In this document: positions 9,247 through 17,727 of the stretch, in pieces
Layout of the letters: the number at the start of each line of letters is the position of its first letter
How positions within the stretch are numbered: the first letter of the stretch is position 1
Source: Knoellia subterranea KCTC 19937
GTDB taxonomy: Bacteria > Actinomycetota > Actinomycetes > Actinomycetales > Dermatophilaceae
Length of the DNA: 64,000 bases
Direction of reading: 5' to 3'
NCBI RefSeq assembly: GCF_000768685.1
Contig: NZ_AVPK01000003.1
Coordinates: forward strand, 186,001-250,000
Translations under genes and position numbers: made by a program
Notes under the pieces: generated by a model
The model's input: only the letters and a program-made list of their open reading frames with translations
Database searches by the model: none
What the model was told of the DNA's origin: nothing

Positions 9247-9863
9247 CCCGTCGTTCTTTCCGGTATGCCGGGTGGCGGCGTGCCGCTGTAGCCCTCGCCT
9301 CCGTTGCCGCTCTCGTCGCCCTCGGTGGCTGCTCCTCGGACCCGAACTCGATTGCGGAGCAGGCCAAGAAGGGTGACCAGAAGGGTTACATCGCCGGCAA
9401 CGGTGCGATCGAGCAGATCCCTGCCGACAAGCGGCTGGAGCCCATCACCCTCGAGGGCGACACCCTCGACGGACGCCAGTGGTCCAGCACGTCCGAGCGC
9501 GGCCGCAGCATCGTCGTCGTCAACCTCTGGGGTTCGTGGTGCCCGCCGTGCATCACCGAGATCCCCGACCTCGAGAAGGTCTGGACGGACGTGCAGGCGG
9601 CCAAGAAGCCGGTGCAGTTCATGGGCATCGACTTCCGCGAGGACGCCCAACGGGGCGCGGCCTTCGTCAAGACGCAGAAGATGACCTACCCGAGCCTCAC
9701 CGACAAGTCGGGGACGCTCATCCTCGCCTTCGGGCGTCAGGCCCCGACGTCGCCGCCGTCGACGCTCATCCTCGACAAGGAGGGGCGCGTCGCCGCCCGC
9801 GTGAGCGGTGCTGTCACCGCCACGACGTTGCAGGGCCTCATCGACGACGTCCTGGCGTCCTGA
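9243..9863 (+). CDS. TlpA/ResA-like thioredoxin-fold lipoprotein
   Basis: An extracytoplasmic thiol-disulfide protein likely to keep apocytochrome c heme-binding cysteines reduced. The 206-residue protein has a lipoprotein signal (basic RRSFRYAGWRR, a hydrophobic stretch, then LGGC with lipidated C30) and an active site WCPPC at 99-103. The thioredoxin fold covers about 70-205, with the cis-proline segment APTSPPSTLIL. I chose the ATG at 9243, which overlaps the preceding stop. A longer open frame upstream lies over the phosphatase gene. It is followed by ccdA, its expected electron donor. Confidence 0.9.
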   Translation: MTRRSFRYAGWRRAAVALASVAALVALGGCSSDPNSIAEQAKKGDQKGYIAGNGAIEQIPADKRLEPITLEGDTLDGRQWSSTSERGRSIVVVNLWGSWCPPCITEIPDLEKVWTDVQAAKKPVQFMGIDFREDAQRGAAFVKTQKMTYPSLTDKSGTLILAFGRQAPTSPPSTLILDKEGRVAARVSGAVTATTLQGLIDDVLAS

Positions 9864-9882
9864 CGTCGACCGCACCCACCTC

Positions 9883-10620
9883 ATGACCGACCAGATCGCC
9901 TCCGGAGCCCTGCCCCTGGCCGTCCTCGTGGCGGCCCTCGCCGGGCTGGTGTCCTTCGCGTCGCCGTGCGTGCTCCCGCTCGTGCCGGGGTTCCTCGGCT
10001 ACGTCACGGGGCTGAGCGACACGGCCCTCGAGCAGCGTTCGCGCGGCCGGATGGTCCTGGGAGCGGTGCTCTTCGTCCTCGGCTTCGCCGTCGTCTTCAT
10101 CCTGCTCTCGATCTTCATCGGGACGCTCGGCCGCTCGCTGGCCGAGCACCGTGAGGCGCTCATGCGAGTCGGTGGCGTCATCGTCATCCTCATGGGCCTG
10201 CTCTTCCTCGGGGTCGGCTCGCAGCGGCAGCTCACTCCGACGTGGCGGCCGCGCGCTGGGCTCCTCGGCGCGCCCCTCCTCGGGGCGGTCTTCGGTCTGG
10301 GCTGGGCGCCGTGCACCGGCCCGACCCTCGCCGCGGTCCTCACCCTGTCGGCGTCGGTGACGAACCCGAGCACCGGACGCGCCGCCATCCTCGCCTCGGC
10401 CTACGCCCTCGGCCTCGGCCTGCCGTTCATCCTCGCCGCGTTCGGCATCGAGCGGTTCGGCCGAGTGTCCGCGTGGGTGCGGCGCCACCACCGCGTCGTG
10501 CAGCTCGTCGGCGGCGGCCTCCTCATCGTCGTCGGCCTGCTCCTCGTCACCGGCGTCTGGGAGTCGCTGACCCGATGGCTCCAGGCCGAGTTCATCAACG
10601 GATTCCAGGTGCCCCTCTGA
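9883..10620 (+). CDS. ccdA: Cytochrome c biogenesis protein CcdA (DsbD-like membrane thiol transporter)
   Basis: A polytopic membrane protein of 245 residues with about six transmembrane segments that carries reducing equivalents from cytoplasmic thioredoxin to the TlpA-like protein. The two redox cysteines are C29 in SFASPCVLPLVPGFLGY and C144 in GLGWAPCTGPTLAAVL, the positions expected in the family. The ATG at 9883 is chosen because membrane segment 1 begins immediately after it. The stop overlaps the resB start (TGATG). Confidence 0.93.
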   Translation: MTDQIASGALPLAVLVAALAGLVSFASPCVLPLVPGFLGYVTGLSDTALEQRSRGRMVLGAVLFVLGFAVVFILLSIFIGTLGRSLAEHREALMRVGGVIVILMGLLFLGVGSQRQLTPTWRPRAGLLGAPLLGAVFGLGWAPCTGPTLAAVLTLSASVTNPSTGRAAILASAYALGLGLPFILAAFGIERFGRVSAWVRRHHRVVQLVGGGLLIVVGLLLVTGVWESLTRWLQAEFINGFQVPL

Positions 10621-12212
10621 TGTCGAACCTCTCCACCCAGCCACAGGACCCTCGCGGCGACCGCGACGACATCACCCAACCCCGGCTCGGAGCCGTGGGA
10701 CTGCTCCGCTTCGCCTGGCGCCAGCTCACGTCGATGCGGACCGCCCTCTTCCTGCTGCTCCTGCTCGCCGTCGCTGCGCTGCCGGGGTCGGTCTTCCCGC
10801 AGCGCTCCATCGACGCGGTGCGGACAGCTGACTGGATCGCCCGCCACGAGACCGCTGGACCGTGGCTCGACCGACTCGGCTTCTTCGAGGTCTATGCCTC
10901 ACCGTGGTTTGCGGCCATCTATCTCCTGCTCTTCATCTCGCTCGTCGGCTGTGTCCTGCCGCGGTCCAAGGTCCACTGGAAGGCCATGCGGGCCCAGCCC
11001 CCGCGCGCGCCAAAACGGTTGGAGCGACTGGCTGCCCACGACTCCGCCGAGATGGACGGGTCGCAGGACGAGGTCCTCGAGCAGTTGCGTGGCGCCCTGA
11101 AGTCGGCGCGCTTCCGCACCCATTCCCACGACGCCACCACCGTCTCCGCCGAGAAGGGCTACCTCAAGGAGACCGGCAACCTCTTCTTCCACCTCGCCCT
11201 CATCGGTGTCATCGTCGGCATGGCGTGGGGTCACCTCTTCGGCTGGAAGGGCGACGTCATCGTGCCGGTCGGCGAGACCTTCGCCAACACCGCCGCGCGC
11301 TACGACACCCTCAGCCCGGGCCCGCTCGTCGACCCTGCCGACTTCAGCCCCTTCGTCATGACCCTGACGCGGTTCGACGCCCAGTTCGAGACCGACGTCA
11401 AGGGCAAGGGGCAATTCGGATCGCCACGGGACTTCACGGCATACGTGGACTTCCAGAAGTCTCCCGGCGCCAAGGTGGAGAAGAAGGTCATCCGCGTCAA
11501 CGGTCCGCTCGAGACCGGCGGCGGCACGGCGTTCCTCCTCGGCAACGGCTACGCGCCGCACATCACCGTCAAGGATGCCGAGGGCAGAGTCACCTACTCG
11601 GACTCGACGCCGTTCCTCGCCCAGGACAACTTCTACACGTCGGTGGGTGCGGTCAAGGTTCCGGGAGCCGGGCCGGAGGGCAAGCAGCTCGGGTTCGCGG
11701 GGCTGTTCCTGCCGACTGCGGTGCTCGACGACCAGGGGCCGCGTTCGGTCTTCCCCGACGTGCTCGAGCCGGCACTCGCGCTCTCGGCCTTCGAGGGGAC
11801 GCTTTTCCCCGGTGGCCGACCGCAGTCGGTCTATTCGCTCGACACCGCCGAGATGACCCAGCTCAAGAACAAGGAGGGGACCGACCTCCTGCGTATCTGG
11901 CTGACGCCCGGCCAGACCTACACGCTGCCGGGTGGTCAGGGCTCGATCACCTTCGACGGTGTGGAGCGGTTCGCCGGCATCTCCATCCGCAACGACCCCG
12001 GCAAGGAGCTGACGCTCATCTCGTCGCTCGTGGCGCTGCTGGGCCTCATCCTGTCGCTGACGATTCGTCGGCGCCGGGTCTTCGTGCGGGTTTCCCCCGC
12101 CGACACGCAGGGCCGTACCGTGGTGCACATCGGCGGACTGGCCAAGGACGACGACGAGGGCATGGGCGAGCAGCTCGAGGACGTCCTCACCCAACTGAAG
12201 GAACGCACGTGA
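10620..12212 (+). CDS. resB: Cytochrome c biogenesis protein ResB (CcsB/Ccs1 type)
   Basis: A 530-residue component of the System II heme-lyase complex that attaches heme to apocytochrome c outside the membrane. It shows early membrane segments (TALFLLLLLAVAALPGSVFP and WFAAIYLLLFISLVGCVLPR), a third near residue 190 (LFFHLALIGVIVGMAWGHLF), a large extracytoplasmic domain, and a last membrane helix near 470. The start overlaps the ccdA stop, and its own stop overlaps the next gene. With CcsB it forms the complete synthetase. Confidence 0.92.
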   Translation: MSNLSTQPQDPRGDRDDITQPRLGAVGLLRFAWRQLTSMRTALFLLLLLAVAALPGSVFPQRSIDAVRTADWIARHETAGPWLDRLGFFEVYASPWFAAIYLLLFISLVGCVLPRSKVHWKAMRAQPPRAPKRLERLAAHDSAEMDGSQDEVLEQLRGALKSARFRTHSHDATTVSAEKGYLKETGNLFFHLALIGVIVGMAWGHLFGWKGDVIVPVGETFANTAARYDTLSPGPLVDPADFSPFVMTLTRFDAQFETDVKGKGQFGSPRDFTAYVDFQKSPGAKVEKKVIRVNGPLETGGGTAFLLGNGYAPHITVKDAEGRVTYSDSTPFLAQDNFYTSVGAVKVPGAGPEGKQLGFAGLFLPTAVLDDQGPRSVFPDVLEPALALSAFEGTLFPGGRPQSVYSLDTAEMTQLKNKEGTDLLRIWLTPGQTYTLPGGQGSITFDGVERFAGISIRNDPGKELTLISSLVALLGLILSLTIRRRRVFVRVSPADTQGRTVVHIGGLAKDDDEGMGEQLEDVLTQLKERT

Positions 12213-13201
12213 CCCACGAGACGCTGGCGAGCTACGCCAACCTCAGCCTCTACTCCGCCATGGGCGTGCTCACGCTGGCCATGCTCGGGTATGCCGTCTA
12301 CCTCGCTGGGTGGCTGCCGGCGCGTGACGCCGTGGTCGAGTCCACGACGCCCGAGCGTGAGCTCGTCGGTGCTGGCGTGGGGACGGGTGTTGGTGCTGGC
12401 GACTCCGCCGGATCGGAGACGGCGGCGACGACCGACTCGGCCGGGGTGGGCGAGGTGTCACTGCGGGCGCGCAAGGCCGGTGGCGTCGCGCAGATGTTCG
12501 CGCTGCTCGGGACCGTGCTTCTCCTCGTGTCGGCTGGTCTGCGCGGCTGGTCGGTCGAGCGCTGGCCGCTGGGCAACATGTTCGAGTTCGGCGTCGCTGC
12601 AGCGCTGTTCACCATGGTCGTCTTCGTCGTGTGGGGTCTGCGCCGGGACCTGCGCTGGCTCGGCGTCTTCGTCGTGGCCCCCGTCCTCATCCTGCTCGGG
12701 CTCGCCAACACCGTCTGGTACACCGAGGCAGCCGAGCTCATGCCGTCGCTCAAGTCGGTGTGGCTGATCATCCACGTGACCGTCGCGACGATCTCGGTCG
12801 GACTCTTCGCCGTCGGCTTCGTCGTGGCATTGCTCTACCTCGCCAAGGACCGGTGGGGTGCCGGGCGGAGCGTGCTGCGGGCGCTGCCGGAAACGCGCTC
12901 CCTGGAGCGGTTCGCCTACGGGCTGCACATCATCTCGTTCCCGCTGTGGACGTTCACCCTCATCGCTGGTGCGATCTGGGCGCGACAGGCGTGGGGGTCC
13001 TACTGGAACTGGGACCCCAAGGAGGTCTGGACCTTCATCATCTGGGTCGTCTACGCGGCCTACCTCCACGCCCGCGTGACCAGTGGCTGGAAGCGCCAGT
13101 CGGCGACGTGGATCGCCGTGGCCGGCTTCGCCTGCATCATCATCAACTACGCCGTCGTCAACGTGTACTTCGTCGGCCAGCACTCCTACTCGGGACTCTG
13201 A
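12209..13201 (+). CDS. ccsB: Cytochrome c biogenesis protein CcsB/ResC (heme handling)
   Basis: The 330-residue partner of ResB. It contains the tryptophan-rich WWD heme-binding signature WGSYWNWDPKE at about 262-272 and around eight hydrophobic segments. Residues of about 50-90 form a Gly/Ala/Ser-rich cytoplasmic linker that is longer than usual. The GTG at 12209 overlaps the resB stop. Longer open frames in this phase run back through resB and are not used. Confidence 0.92.
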   Translation: MTHETLASYANLSLYSAMGVLTLAMLGYAVYLAGWLPARDAVVESTTPERELVGAGVGTGVGAGDSAGSETAATTDSAGVGEVSLRARKAGGVAQMFALLGTVLLLVSAGLRGWSVERWPLGNMFEFGVAAALFTMVVFVVWGLRRDLRWLGVFVVAPVLILLGLANTVWYTEAAELMPSLKSVWLIIHVTVATISVGLFAVGFVVALLYLAKDRWGAGRSVLRALPETRSLERFAYGLHIISFPLWTFTLIAGAIWARQAWGSYWNWDPKEVWTFIIWVVYAAYLHARVTSGWKRQSATWIAVAGFACIIINYAVVNVYFVGQHSYSGL

Positions 13202-13214
13202 GGACTCTCCACCC

Positions 13215-13547
13215 ATGGCGATGGTTCGTTATCTCATCCTGCGCACGCTGATCTTCGTCGGCTGCCTCGCGGCCACCTGGCTCATCGGCCTCCGGGACCG
13301 CGAGGACCAGCTGCTCGCGGTCGTCATCGCGGCCGTGGCCTCGCTCGTCATCTCGGCGTTCGTCCTCAAGCCCTTCCGCGAGCAGGCCTCTGCCGCCATC
13401 GCCGGTCGGGTTGACGAGCGGGTGGAGCGCAAGCGCGAGAAGGCCGCTCGCAGCGACGAGGCCGCCGAGGATGCCGAGACCGACCTCGATCCTGCGGGGC
13501 GCGACGGGCGCAGCAAGGGCGACGAGAGCGACTCCGACTTCCGCTGA
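13215..13547 (+). CDS. DUF4229-type small membrane protein
   Basis: A 110-residue protein with two transmembrane helices (about 5-25 and 31-50) followed by a basic then acidic, probably cytoplasmic, tail. The pattern RYLILRTLIFVGCLAATWLIGLR and SLVISAFVLKPFRE fits the actinobacterial DUF4229 family, whose function is not known. It follows ccsB by 13 bases and is the last gene before a palindromic repeat. Position suggests a link to respiration or the envelope, but no activity can be read. Confidence 0.75.
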   Translation: MAMVRYLILRTLIFVGCLAATWLIGLRDREDQLLAVVIAAVASLVISAFVLKPFREQASAAIAGRVDERVERKREKAARSDEAAEDAETDLDPAGRDGRSKGDESDSDFR

Positions 13548-13562
13548 CCCGCTGCACCCCTG

Positions 13563-13638
13563 CGACTTATTGCCCTCTTGGGACACGTTCGCGCGGCCGC
13601 AGGCCACGCTCAACGTGTCCCAAGAGGGCAATAAGTCG
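13563..13638. repeat. Long-stem palindromic repeat, copy 2
   Basis: A perfect 27-bp inverted repeat: arms 13563-13589 and 13612-13638, loop 22 bases. The left arm starts CGACTTATTGCCCTCTTGGG. Compared with copy 1 (5903-5977), the two central bases GC became CT on the left, and the right arm carries the complementary changes. It lies between the convergent DUF4229 gene and menA and probably terminates both. Confidence 0.82.
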
Positions 13639-13643
13639 GGGTT

Positions 13644-14528
13644 TCAGGCGAGGGCTCGGGAGATGAAGACTCCCGCAAAGACGGCCACGGCATACACGAG
13701 TTCGTATTTGCCGGTGGAGCCGAGCACGGGCACGAGGCGTCGTCCCTCGGCCCCGCCCATGACGACGGTCACGGCGCGCCAGATCGCGGCGATCGACAGC
13801 AGTCCGACGAGAGCCCACACGTTCCAGATCGCCATGATCCCGATGCAGAGAATGCTCACGACGATGAGCCCGAGCCACAGCCGGCGCGTGCCCGTGTCGC
13901 CGATCCGGACGGCCAGCGTCTGCTTGCCGGAGATCTGATCGGTCGGGATGTCGCGCAGGTTGTTGACGACGAGGATCGCCGAGGCGATGGCGCCGACGCC
14001 GACCGCCGCGGCCAGAGCGAACCACGAGAGGGTGCCGGTTTCGGCGTACATCGTGCCGAGGGTGGCGACGAGTCCGAAGAAGACGAAGACGAACAGCTCG
14101 CCCAGGCCGCGGTAGCCGTAGGGGTTGTCGCCGCCCGTGTATTTCCACGCCGCCCAGATCGAGGCCACGCCGAGCGGGAGCAGCCACCACGCCTCGGCGA
14201 GTGCCACGAGCGCGAGCCCGGTGATCGCGGCGAACCCGAACGTCAGGAAGGCCGCTGCCTTGACGCTTTCCGGTCGCGCGAGCTTCTGGCCGACGAGGCG
14301 CACGGGCCCGACGCGCGAGTCATCGGTGCCCCGGATGCCGTCGGAGTAGTCGTTGGCGAAGTTCACGCCGATCTGCAGCGCGAGGGCCACGATGGCCGCG
14401 AGGAGAGCGATCGCCCAACTCGGTTCGGAGTGCTGTGCCGCCGCGGCGGTGCCGATGACGACGGGGGCAATGGCGGCAAAGAGCGTGCGGGGACGCGCGC
14501 CGGCGACCCACTGTTGGAAGGTGGCCAT
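13644..14528 (-). CDS. menA: 1,4-dihydroxy-2-naphthoate polyprenyltransferase
   Basis: An integral membrane UbiA-family prenyltransferase that attaches the polyprenyl tail to 1,4-dihydroxy-2-naphthoate to give demethylmenaquinone. The 294-residue protein has the first aspartate-rich motif NFANDYSDGIRGTDD at 57-70 and a second region near LVVNNLRDIPTDQISGKQTL. About eight to nine membrane helices are visible. It is the last gene of the leftward unit menE, small membrane protein, menA, with 12 bases between it and the gene upstream. Confidence 0.95.
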   Translation of the reverse strand: MATFQQWVAGARPRTLFAAIAPVVIGTAAAAQHSEPSWAIALLAAIVALALQIGVNFANDYSDGIRGTDDSRVGPVRLVGQKLARPESVKAAAFLTFGFAAITGLALVALAEAWWLLPLGVASIWAAWKYTGGDNPYGYRGLGELFVFVFFGLVATLGTMYAETGTLSWFALAAAVGVGAIASAILVVNNLRDIPTDQISGKQTLAVRIGDTGTRRLWLGLIVVSILCIGIMAIWNVWALVGLLSIAAIWRAVTVVMGGAEGRRLVPVLGSTGKYELVYAVAVFAGVFISRALA

Positions 14529-14540
14529 GGGTGGTGGTGC

Positions 14541-14789
14541 CTAGAGTCCTTTGAGGAAGTCGGGGTCGTCGTCGGGGCCGCGCGGCATCTGTCGGCGGGG
14601 CGGCGGAGTCGCCTTGGGGCGGCCGGCGAGCAGCCATCCGATGGATCCGGCGATGGGGAAGAGCAGGATGACGAAGACCCACACGAGTTTGGGCAGGCCC
14701 CGCACGTCGTGGTCCTCGCGCTGGACGCAGTCGACGACGCAATAGATCGACAGCGTGAGGGCGATGAGCACGGGCAGGAAGCGGAGCAC
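14541..14789 (-). CDS. PLDc N-terminal-type small membrane protein
   Basis: An 82-residue protein with two hydrophobic helices separated by CVQREDHDVRGLPKLVWV, the layout of the short phospholipase D-like nuclease N-terminal (PLDc_N) domain. No catalytic domain follows. The C-terminal 20 residues are polar and proline-rich. It starts with GTG, three bases after menE, and is cotranscribed with menE and menA. A role beside the membrane enzyme MenA is possible but unproven. Confidence 0.75.
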   Translation of the reverse strand: MLRFLPVLIALTLSIYCVVDCVQREDHDVRGLPKLVWVFVILLFPIAGSIGWLLAGRPKATPPPRRQMPRGPDDDPDFLKGL

Positions 14790-14792
14790 GCC

Positions 14793-15977
14793 TCATTCTC
14801 CCATGGTGTCGAAGAGCGCCCTCACCGCCGCGCGGTCGGGCTTGCCGGGCCCTCGAAGCGGGATCGCGGGTACCTTGCGGACCGCTCGGGGCAGGGCGTG
14901 ATCGGCGAGTATGCCGCGGAGCTGATCGCGCAGTCTGCTCACCGTGGGTGCCGCGTGGCCGGGTGCGACGACGAGGGCGAGGGCGATGGTCTCTCCCCAT
15001 TCGGGATCGGGGACTCCGACGGCGACGGCCTCGCTGATGCCGTCGATCCGGGCGACGGCTTCCTCGACGAGGCGGGGTGCGACCTTGAGGCCGCCGGTGT
15101 TGATGAGGTCGTCGATGCGTCCGTCAACGTGGAGGCGGCCCTCGTCGTCGACCTGGCCGATGTCGTCGGTGCGGAACATCGTCGCTGAACGGACGCCGAC
15201 GCCGGGTGGTGAAGGGACGAATGCCGCTGTAGTGAGGGCGGGTTCGCCGAAATAACCGTGCGCGAGGGTTGCGCCGGCGAGGTGGATGCGGCCGTCACCG
15301 TCGAGGAGGACGTCGACGCCGTCGAGTGGGATCGAGTCGTAGACGCAGCCGCCGGCGGTTTCGCTCATGCCGTAGGTCGTGACCGCGTGCACCCCGGCCG
15401 AGGCGGCTCGAGTGAGGAGGTCGGGGTGGGTGGCTGCGCCGCCAATGAGGACTGCGGCGAACCGCGCGAGGCGTTGTGTCGATGCCTCGTCGTCGAGGAG
15501 GCGGGTCAACTGCGTCGGGACGATGGAGACGTAGGTGGGCAGGTCCGTCACGGGCATGGCGTCGACGGTTGTTGCGAAGGTTTCCGGGGTGAAGCCGTTC
15601 GCCAGGTCCATGACGTGCGGTGTCGTGTCCGCCGCGATGGAACGCAGGACGACCTGAAGGCCCGCGATGTGGTGGGCAGGGAGGGTGAGGAGCCACTGGC
15701 CCGGGCCCGAGAGGCAGGCGTGCGTGGCGTCCGCGCTGGCCTGGAGGGCTCGCGTGCCGAGCATCGCCCGCTTGGGTGTCCCGGTCGAACCCGAGGTCCC
15801 GACGACGACGCCGAGGTCTTCCGGAAGGTCCCCGTCCACGGACGGTGAGAGGGCCGGGGGAGGCGAGCCGACGGCATGCGGGGCAATGGGGTGACCGCCC
15901 TCAAGGGCGAGCCGAAGCCGGGGGAGGAGGTCGAGCACCGCGGCGCCTGCGGGTACGGCGAGCGGCTCGATCCTCAT
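14793..15977 (-). CDS. menE: o-Succinylbenzoate-CoA ligase (AMP-binding enzyme)
   Basis: Activates o-succinylbenzoate to its CoA thioester ahead of MenB. At 394 residues it belongs to the short actinobacterial MenE type. Adenylate-forming motifs are VVGTSGSTGTPKRA, TYGMSETAGGCVYD and, near the C-terminus, FRTDDIGQVDDEGRLHVDGR. The catalytic lysine region is RGPGKPDRAAVR. It heads the leftward menE to menA unit. Its start region faces the rightward hypothetical gene at 16024. Confidence 0.92.
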   Translation of the reverse strand: MRIEPLAVPAGAAVLDLLPRLRLALEGGHPIAPHAVGSPPPALSPSVDGDLPEDLGVVVGTSGSTGTPKRAMLGTRALQASADATHACLSGPGQWLLTLPAHHIAGLQVVLRSIAADTTPHVMDLANGFTPETFATTVDAMPVTDLPTYVSIVPTQLTRLLDDEASTQRLARFAAVLIGGAATHPDLLTRAASAGVHAVTTYGMSETAGGCVYDSIPLDGVDVLLDGDGRIHLAGATLAHGYFGEPALTTAAFVPSPPGVGVRSATMFRTDDIGQVDDEGRLHVDGRIDDLINTGGLKVAPRLVEEAVARIDGISEAVAVGVPDPEWGETIALALVVAPGHAAPTVSRLRDQLRGILADHALPRAVRKVPAIPLRGPGKPDRAAVRALFDTMGE

Positions 15978-16023
15978 GCGGTCAACTCTAGGCAGCGCTC
16001 GTCATCGTGAGGATGATGGGCGG

Positions 16024-16479
16024 ATGGACCCCGAGTTCGCGGCGTATCTCGAGCGGGTGCGTGCGCACCGCGCCGAGTTGGGTGAGTCGCTGGCCGCCCT
16101 CGATGCGGCGTTGGCGTTGCCCGTGGGGTTGGGGGCGCTGTGGCGGCGTCGCGTCCGGGCTGCTTTGACGGAGCTCGAGCACGACCTGCGCGACCACCGG
16201 TCGATCACAGAGGAGCCGGGTGGGTTGTATGCCGACGCGGTGGCGCGGGCGCCTCGCTTGGCGTCAGTGTCGAAGCTCCAGATGGACGAGCATCTGGACT
16301 TCGTCGAGGTCGTGCAGCGGTTGCTGGGCGAGCGCGATGAGGGGCTCGAGAGCGCGGAAGCCGTTGCGGCACACCGGGAAGCAGCGACCGAGCTCGTGGG
16401 CCGCATCGTTCGACACCGGCAGCGTGGGGCGGACCTGATCTATGAGGCGTACGAGGTCGACATCGGCGGTTCGGGCTGA
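16024..16479 (+). CDS. Conserved-looking helical protein of unknown function
   Basis: I do not recognise this 151-residue protein. It is predominantly charged and alpha-helical, with a His-rich patch (HDLRDHRS and, later, DEHLDFVEVVQRLLGERDEG) that recalls hemerythrin-like four-helix proteins, though the spacing is not diagnostic. The ATG at 16024 is preceded by GGATGGGCGG, a weak ribosome-binding site. It points toward menB, and without the island between them the two genes would be convergent neighbours. Confidence 0.6.
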   Translation: MDPEFAAYLERVRAHRAELGESLAALDAALALPVGLGALWRRRVRAALTELEHDLRDHRSITEEPGGLYADAVARAPRLASVSKLQMDEHLDFVEVVQRLLGERDEGLESAEAVAAHREAATELVGRIVRHRQRGADLIYEAYEVDIGGSG

Positions 16480-16502
16480 GGTCTGGTGCGACTGGACCCC
16501 CC

Positions 16503-16527
16503 GACCCACGAGTTGGGTCAGTGGGTC
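16503..16527. terminator. Hairpin between the 16024 gene and the island
   Basis: GACCCAC (16503-16509) pairs with GTGGGTC (16521-16527). An alternative stem GACCCA/TGGGTC uses 16503-16508 and 16514-16519. It lies just outside the left island repeat and is probably the original terminator between the 16024 gene and menB. No T tract is present. Confidence 0.45.
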
Positions 16528-16545
16528 GCGTCAGCGGGGTTGGTC

Positions 16546-16564
16546 AGAAGTACCAGGGGAAGGG
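16546..16564. other. Left attachment-site repeat (attL)
   Basis: The 19-mer AGAAGTACCAGGGGAAGGG is identical to 21903-21921, which is the 3' coding end of menB. Read on the minus strand this copy still encodes PFPWYF followed by TGA, so it looks like the original end of menB displaced by integration. Confidence 0.8.
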
Positions 16565-16655
16565 CTGGTTCGCACGTATCCGATAATCGAATGCGTTGTG
16601 GACGTTGGTTTTGTAAGCATTATTCCCTGAACGCATGTTGGTGAGGTTGTTGGCG

Positions 16656-17580
16656 CTAGGCCTGGATCGACTCTTCTGTGCACGGTTCGTGCACGGTAGC
16701 GAGCGTCTGCTGGGCCAGCGCGGCTGCCGCGTCCCGGGTGCGGTCCTCTGCGGTGTGCCACAGGTGCAGGTATGTCGAGTGAGTCGTGGTCGTCGAGCCG
16801 TGGCCGAGCGCCTGGGAGACGGCTACAACGTCGCAGCCCGAGGCGATCAGGCCCGACGCGTAGAAGTGCCGCAGGTGGTGCAGTCGAATAGTCGGGGCAC
16901 CTGCATCCTTTCGCGTTGCTCGCCACCGCCACTCCACGGCGTCGTGGTGCCAGGGCCGTCCTTGCTCATCGGCGAACAGCCAGCGGTCGGGGTCGGATGC
17001 CTCGCGATGTTCGGCGATGTGCTCGGCGAGGATCGTGAGTAGTGCATCGGGCAGGTAGACCGTCCGCGCCGACCCGTGCTTCGGACCGGTCACCACCGCA
17101 GTGATGCCACCCGTCGCCTCGACGAGATTCTCGCCTCGCACCAGATCCTCGGCCTTGGCCGGCTGGATCTGTCGATCCACGCGCAGGCTGCGGCGCAGGA
17201 AGTCGATGTCGGCGACCTTCAGGCCGGCTGCTTTGCTGCAGCAGTCGTCCGACGACCTCCGGCGTTGGGATCGCCATCGCCGCGTCGCCCCTCGGCCTCT
17301 GCGGCAGCTTCACCCCTGTGCCGGGGGTCCTCGGCGATGACCTTGTCCGCAACGGCGGCACGCAGCACGCTGCGCACGATGCTGGCCCTGGTGTCGATGG
17401 TGCTCGCTGCCAGTGTGGCGTCCATCTTCTTGACCCAGCTCTCGACGTGCGAGCGGCGCACGGCGTTGAGGGGCGTGTCCTTGAAGGTGGCGCAGCCGAT
17501 CGCAAGGTCAGCGTTCTCGCGGGTGCTCGCCTTCCACAGTTGCCGGCTCTTCCAGTCGTCGTGAGGTTGCCACGCGGCTG
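16656..17580 (-). pseudogene. Tyrosine recombinase (integrase), frameshifted and internally deleted
   Basis: The C-terminal catalytic part (16656 to about 17235) is well preserved: IRLHHLRHFYASGLI, then QALGHGSTTTTHSTYLH with the catalytic His and Tyr. Further upstream the reading frame changes twice. GVKLPQRPRGDAAMAIPTPE is in one phase, and RRSHVESWVKKMDATLAAST plus WQPHDDWKSRQLWK are in another. Between VVGRLL and AAGLKVADIDFLRRSLRVDRQ the usual stretch carrying the first catalytic arginine is missing. The start is also lost. The protein cannot be active, so the island is probably fixed unless another integrase acts in trans. Confidence 0.85.
16674..16699. repeat. Palindrome-containing repeat, left copy
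   Basis: Contains GTGCACG-GTT-CGTGCAC, a perfect 7-bp inverted repeat with a 3-base spacer, within a 26-base sequence repeated at 21837-21862 with one mismatch at the spacer. Both copies lie just inside the island ends in direct orientation. They could be integrase arm sites or operators. The left copy also encodes the last residues of the integrase. Confidence 0.6.
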
Positions 17581-17583
17581 AAC

Positions 17584-17727
17584 ATGCCGGTCGGGACGCT
17601 TCGTTGGTGGCGTCATCGGAAGGTTGGGCCGCGCTCGTTCAAGCTCGGCCGGAGCGTTCGCTACAAGAAGACCGACGTGGATGCCTGGCTCCGCGATCAG
17701 TACGAGGCCGAAGGTGCGTCGGCGTGA
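17584..17727 (+). pseudogene. Excisionase/AlpA-like helix-turn-helix remnant
   Basis: The frame reads MPVGTLRWWRHRKVGPRSF and then SVRYKKTDVDAWL, the second half of a short helix-turn-helix excisionase. In frame upstream, the residues REVATRLN extend the motif back to about 17555, but no start codon follows a credible ribosome-binding site. That upstream DNA also carries the antisense integrase N-terminal region. A front end seems to have been lost at the junction. In related elements xis and int point the same way. Here they are head to head, which suggests an inversion or deletion. Confidence 0.65.
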
